Shown: piece after piece, positions 61,601 to 64,000 of the stretch
How positions within the stretch are numbered: position 1 is the first letter of the stretch
Layout of the letters: each line of letters opens with the position of its first letter
Source: PALSA-1296 sp037143335
GTDB lineage: Bacteria; Bacteroidota; Ignavibacteria; Palsa-1295
Direction: 5' to 3'
NCBI GenBank assembly: GCA_037143335.1
Contig: JBAWZA010000001.1
Coordinates: forward strand, 186,001 to 250,000
Length of the DNA stretch: 64,000 bases
Position numbers and translations under genes: made by a program
Notes under the pieces: generated by a model
The model's database searches: none
What the model saw: only the letters and a program-made list of their open reading frames with translations
Told to the model about the DNA's origin: nothing

Positions 61601-62137
61601 TTACTTGTGTTGGAGTTTGAGCGGATCAACGGCTAAGTCTTTGCCCGGACTCCCACATTGCTCGGCACCATTCGGAGTTTTTGCGTAGTGAATGTTGATG
61701 GTCGGTTGGAGCACAAAAAGTGAAACGCTGTCCGGAGTTTTTACAAAGAACGAGTAAAGATTTACCTTTGCCGAATCAAGAGCATTTGAAGGTAACGGTC
61801 CGTAAGTCGTAAAGGTCTTGACTTCTCCGGCTTTCACGTACTGTTGCACAGTAAGAGGAATCTCATAACCATTGCGAACACGACGATAGCTGAGATAAAA
61901 AGTATCGGCTTCAGAACCAGTATTTTTTATGTCGAGTGAATAGACTCCGTAGTATCCTGAGTCGAGAGGGTCAATGGTACCTTCAATATCAATAGCATCT
62001 TTGACAATCGTATCATTATAAGAATTGCTCATGACCTGAGGTAGGGAATTCGTTTCCTTCGGCTCACAGCACGATGAGAGCATCACCCCGATAGTTCCTG
62101 CCAGTGTTGCGCCCCACAAATAATTCTTAAAGTTCAT
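61601..62137 (-). CDS. Hypothetical lipoprotein
   Basis: 178 residues from the ATG at 62137, which overlaps the permease stop by four bases (ATGA). Lipobox in MLSSCCEPKE. The mature part has a beta-rich fold (YGVYSLDIKNTGSEADTFYLS, EIPLTVQQYVKAGEVKTF) like a small Ig or CARDB-type domain. Function unknown. Confidence 0.65.
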   Translation of the reverse strand: MNFKNYLWGATLAGTIGVMLSSCCEPKETNSLPQVMSNSYNDTIVKDAIDIEGTIDPLDSGYYGVYSLDIKNTGSEADTFYLSYRRVRNGYEIPLTVQQYVKAGEVKTFTTYGPLPSNALDSAKVNLYSFFVKTPDSVSLFVLQPTINIHYAKTPNGAEQCGSPGKDLAVDPLKLQHK

Positions 62138-63537
62138 GTTGTATGTTTTCGTCTGAAAATCCAGGTGATCCAATTGAACCCGAATCCGGGTGTTTCTTTA
62201 AGAACACGTAAAGTGAGAAATCCGCCCACGATTCCGAAAACAATATCCGCCGCCCACATTCCATGCCATGGTGAGATCAAGCCGCGATCAGCGAGTTTTT
62301 CACCACCGATGAGGGATGCCCAATAGAGAATAAAAAAGCCAATGGAGAATCCTACTCCAACGCCGATACCGCCTCTTTTGGCGATAGCTCCGAGTGGCGC
62401 ACCAAGCAAGATAAAGATAAGGCAGGCGGCAGGAAGAGCATATTTTTTATGAACTTCGACAAGGTAACTGCCACGATCAAGTTGAGTGCCAATCAATTGG
62501 GATGCCTCTGATGGAATTTGGAACAGCGATTGTCGCAGAGTACCTACTACCATCGAAAGGCGGTTGCTATCGGCAATCACGGAGTCCAAGAGAGCGGATT
62601 TTCTTCGGGAAGTAATATCATTGCCGAACTTGACGAGTAGATTTTCGAGTGCAGTTTTTTCCCGAGCAACTGCTGTATCTCGCTTTAGTACGTATCGCAT
62701 TAGGTCGTTGGCAGATAACTCCCGATCAGAGCGTTCGGATTCGCCTTGCCGCATGAAGTCGAAGCCATTCGTCGGAATGCGGACAACATATGTCTCGAAT
62801 GTCCCTCGTCGGTAATCACTTCCATCGCTATTGAAGAACTGGTGCATTTCACCGGAGTGTAGAGTAAGAACTAATTTCCGGAAATCACTTGTAAAAGATA
62901 AATTACCTTTCTTCGCAGTCAAGACTCGAGTTTCATTGGTAACAGAATGATCGTAAATCGTGACACCGAATAAGTCGCTCGAATTTTCAGAAGTTTTTTG
63001 CGCAAGGATAGAATACCCTGGCAAGGATCCATCGTCGCTGAATTGACCGGCTCTAACAGTGAACGTAGGTTTCTTTCGTTGAATGTCATTCATCAAATCC
63101 TTGGCAGCATGGTTGGCATCAGGGAGGACATCATTGTTAAATGTCAGATCGGCAAACGCCAGAAAAAGCCCGAGTATCAACGCGGGAAAAAGCATACGTA
63201 AGAAGCTAATGCCAGAAGCCTTCATTGCAGTCATCTCATTTGACCCAGCGAGAGCGCCGAATGCCATCAGACTCGCCACAAGCGCCGCCATCGGCATCGC
63301 GAGGACGACCATCCAAGCAAGGTTGAGGCATATCAATTTGACAATTGTCCATGCGTCAAGTCCTTTGCCGACGATTTTATCAATAAATCGCATCAAGAAC
63401 TGCAAAAGAAATACGAACATGATGACCGAAAATGCAAGAAAGAACGGCCCTATATGGGCTTTGAGGATGTAACTCCAAAGCCTGTAGGACGTACGCCACC
63501 ACGAGCGTTTCAGCGGGTTCAATTTCTCTATTTGCAT
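62134..63537 (-). CDS. LptF/LptG-family permease
   Basis: 467 residues of the YjgP/YjgQ family: three transmembrane helices at the N-terminus (FFLAFSVIMFVFLLQFL, LAWMVVLAMPMAALVASLMAF), a periplasmic domain (~95-345), then three more (ALPAACLIFILLGAPLGA, VGFSIGFFILYWASLIGG). Inner-membrane part of the LPS transporter LptBFG. Only one such gene is present here; a second copy may be elsewhere or the protein may form a homodimer. Confidence 0.88.
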   Translation of the reverse strand: MQIEKLNPLKRSWWRTSYRLWSYILKAHIGPFFLAFSVIMFVFLLQFLMRFIDKIVGKGLDAWTIVKLICLNLAWMVVLAMPMAALVASLMAFGALAGSNEMTAMKASGISFLRMLFPALILGLFLAFADLTFNNDVLPDANHAAKDLMNDIQRKKPTFTVRAGQFSDDGSLPGYSILAQKTSENSSDLFGVTIYDHSVTNETRVLTAKKGNLSFTSDFRKLVLTLHSGEMHQFFNSDGSDYRRGTFETYVVRIPTNGFDFMRQGESERSDRELSANDLMRYVLKRDTAVAREKTALENLLVKFGNDITSRRKSALLDSVIADSNRLSMVVGTLRQSLFQIPSEASQLIGTQLDRGSYLVEVHKKYALPAACLIFILLGAPLGAIAKRGGIGVGVGFSIGFFILYWASLIGGEKLADRGLISPWHGMWAADIVFGIVGGFLTLRVLKETPGFGFNWITWIFRRKHTT

Positions 63538-63793
63538 TCAATCATTTAACGAGTACTTGACCAGTAATGATTCATAGTCCACGAAATTGAGTAAAAAATG
63601 GGTAAGGACGAGAATGTGCCGAAACTCTGCTCCCCAACATTCCGTCAGAATAGGAACGGGTAGTTTCTGACGACTGTTGAATTTCAGTGATTGATAACTA
63701 ACCAGAATGAAGGAGAATTGTATAGATAACTTGTAACAGAATAATACTTTCCTTAAGCCTAACGGCTGAGGATCATTTACATCTGAACTACTT

Positions 63794-63834
63794 CATCATC
63801 CGATGTCTTAAGGATATCGGATGATGTTACTTTT
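63794..63834 (+). terminator. Hairpin in the lptF-lipoprotein intergenic region
   Basis: CATCATCCGAT / ATCGGATGATG, perfect 11-bp stem with an 11-base loop, followed by TTACTTTTT. Looks like a rho-independent terminator. Nothing coding precedes it on the + strand; the 63538-63790 stretch has no ORF, so it may end a small untranslated RNA or attenuate the next gene. Confidence 0.5.
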
Positions 63835-63910
63835 TATCGAAAAATTCATTTACCGGCTGGTGCAGCAACCCCGTACTGCTCTATATACAACAGAATCAAT
63901 CCCCCTCAAC

Positions 63911-64000
63911 ATGCGAGGTTGGGCTTTGCTTTCTGTCTCGGTATTTGGTTTGGTTTTACTTCTGTCGTCTTGTTCAGGTTTAAAAAAATCCACAACGACA
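63911..64000 (+). CDS. Lipoprotein, 3' truncated by window end
   Basis: ATG at 63911 opens a frame that runs to the edge. It encodes RGWALLSVSVFGLVLLLSSC, a type II signal peptide ending in lipobox LSSC. An in-frame ATG at 63824 would add 29 residues that do not suit a signal peptide, so 63911 is preferred. Function unknown, gene continues beyond the window. Confidence 0.6.
   Translation, partial: MRGWALLSVSVFGLVLLLSSCSGLKKSTTT

Overview
The window looks like a piece of a Gram-negative bacterial chromosome from the Bacteroidota/Chlorobiota (FCB) side of the tree. Candidatus Kapabacteria or a similar lineage is my best guess, as inference rather than proof. The reasons are several secreted proteins ending in a type IX-like C-terminal sorting domain, a TonB-dependent receptor and Kdo transferase (outer membrane with LPS), many small predicted outer-membrane beta-barrels, a chorismate-to-menaquinone gene set of the futalosine type, weak Shine-Dalgarno sequences, and AT-rich promoter elements of the form TAnnTTTG. 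I found no rRNA, tRNA, CRISPR array, insertion sequence or prophage.

Layout. 0-5.6 kb: end of an aldolase gene, a redoxin, a TylF-type methyltransferase, a two-gene module (DUF5618-like plus a PD-(D/E)XK-like protein), trmO, a barrel protein, a YebC-family regulator. 5.6-9.3 kb: a stress/genome-plasticity patch with a YoeB toxin-antitoxin pair, a PD-(D/E)XK-like protein, a ParE/RelE-type pair and a solitary umuC. 9.4-21.2 kb: envelope and secreted proteins, trpS, asparagine synthase, TonB receptor, DUF899 protein. 21.2-25.9 kb: lexA with a small unknown partner, remnants of two dead genes, and an SRPBCC-VOC-arr operon. 25.9-37.6 kb: an RlmI-like methyltransferase, lipoprotein-purM-recQ, a GAF-GAF-degenerate GGDEF protein, and two related sialidase-like secreted proteins. 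37.8-40.7 kb: pepA and an arsR-arsI-arsC operon. 40.9-52.7 kb: one long minus-strand operon gcvP-aroA-aroE-aroC-aroKB-aroQ-ubiA-ubiX-ubiD. 52.9-64 kb: yajQ-amidase, lipA-waaA, small membrane proteins, rqcH, def, rpsL-rpsG, an LptF/G permease, and the start of a lipoprotein gene.

How they work together. The nine-gene operon carries a nearly complete shikimate pathway (DAHP synthase is absent), with shikimate kinase fused to dehydroquinate synthase, and runs straight into the prenyltransferase, flavin prenyltransferase and decarboxylase of chorismate-derived menaquinone synthesis. The strongest regulatory observation is a 24-bp dyad, ATAGGTG-N10-CACCTAT, upstream of umuC that recurs (18 of 24 positions identical, same spacing) upstream of lexA. 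It is the best candidate for this lineage's SOS operator. A second perfect dyad, ATCGTA-N4-TACGAT, sits directly before arsR and is the likely ArsR operator.

Several start codons are refined below: many genes have a long in-frame TTG extension that overlaps a neighbour, and the internal ATG fits better. Two housekeeping genes (rqcH, def) seem to use TTG for real.
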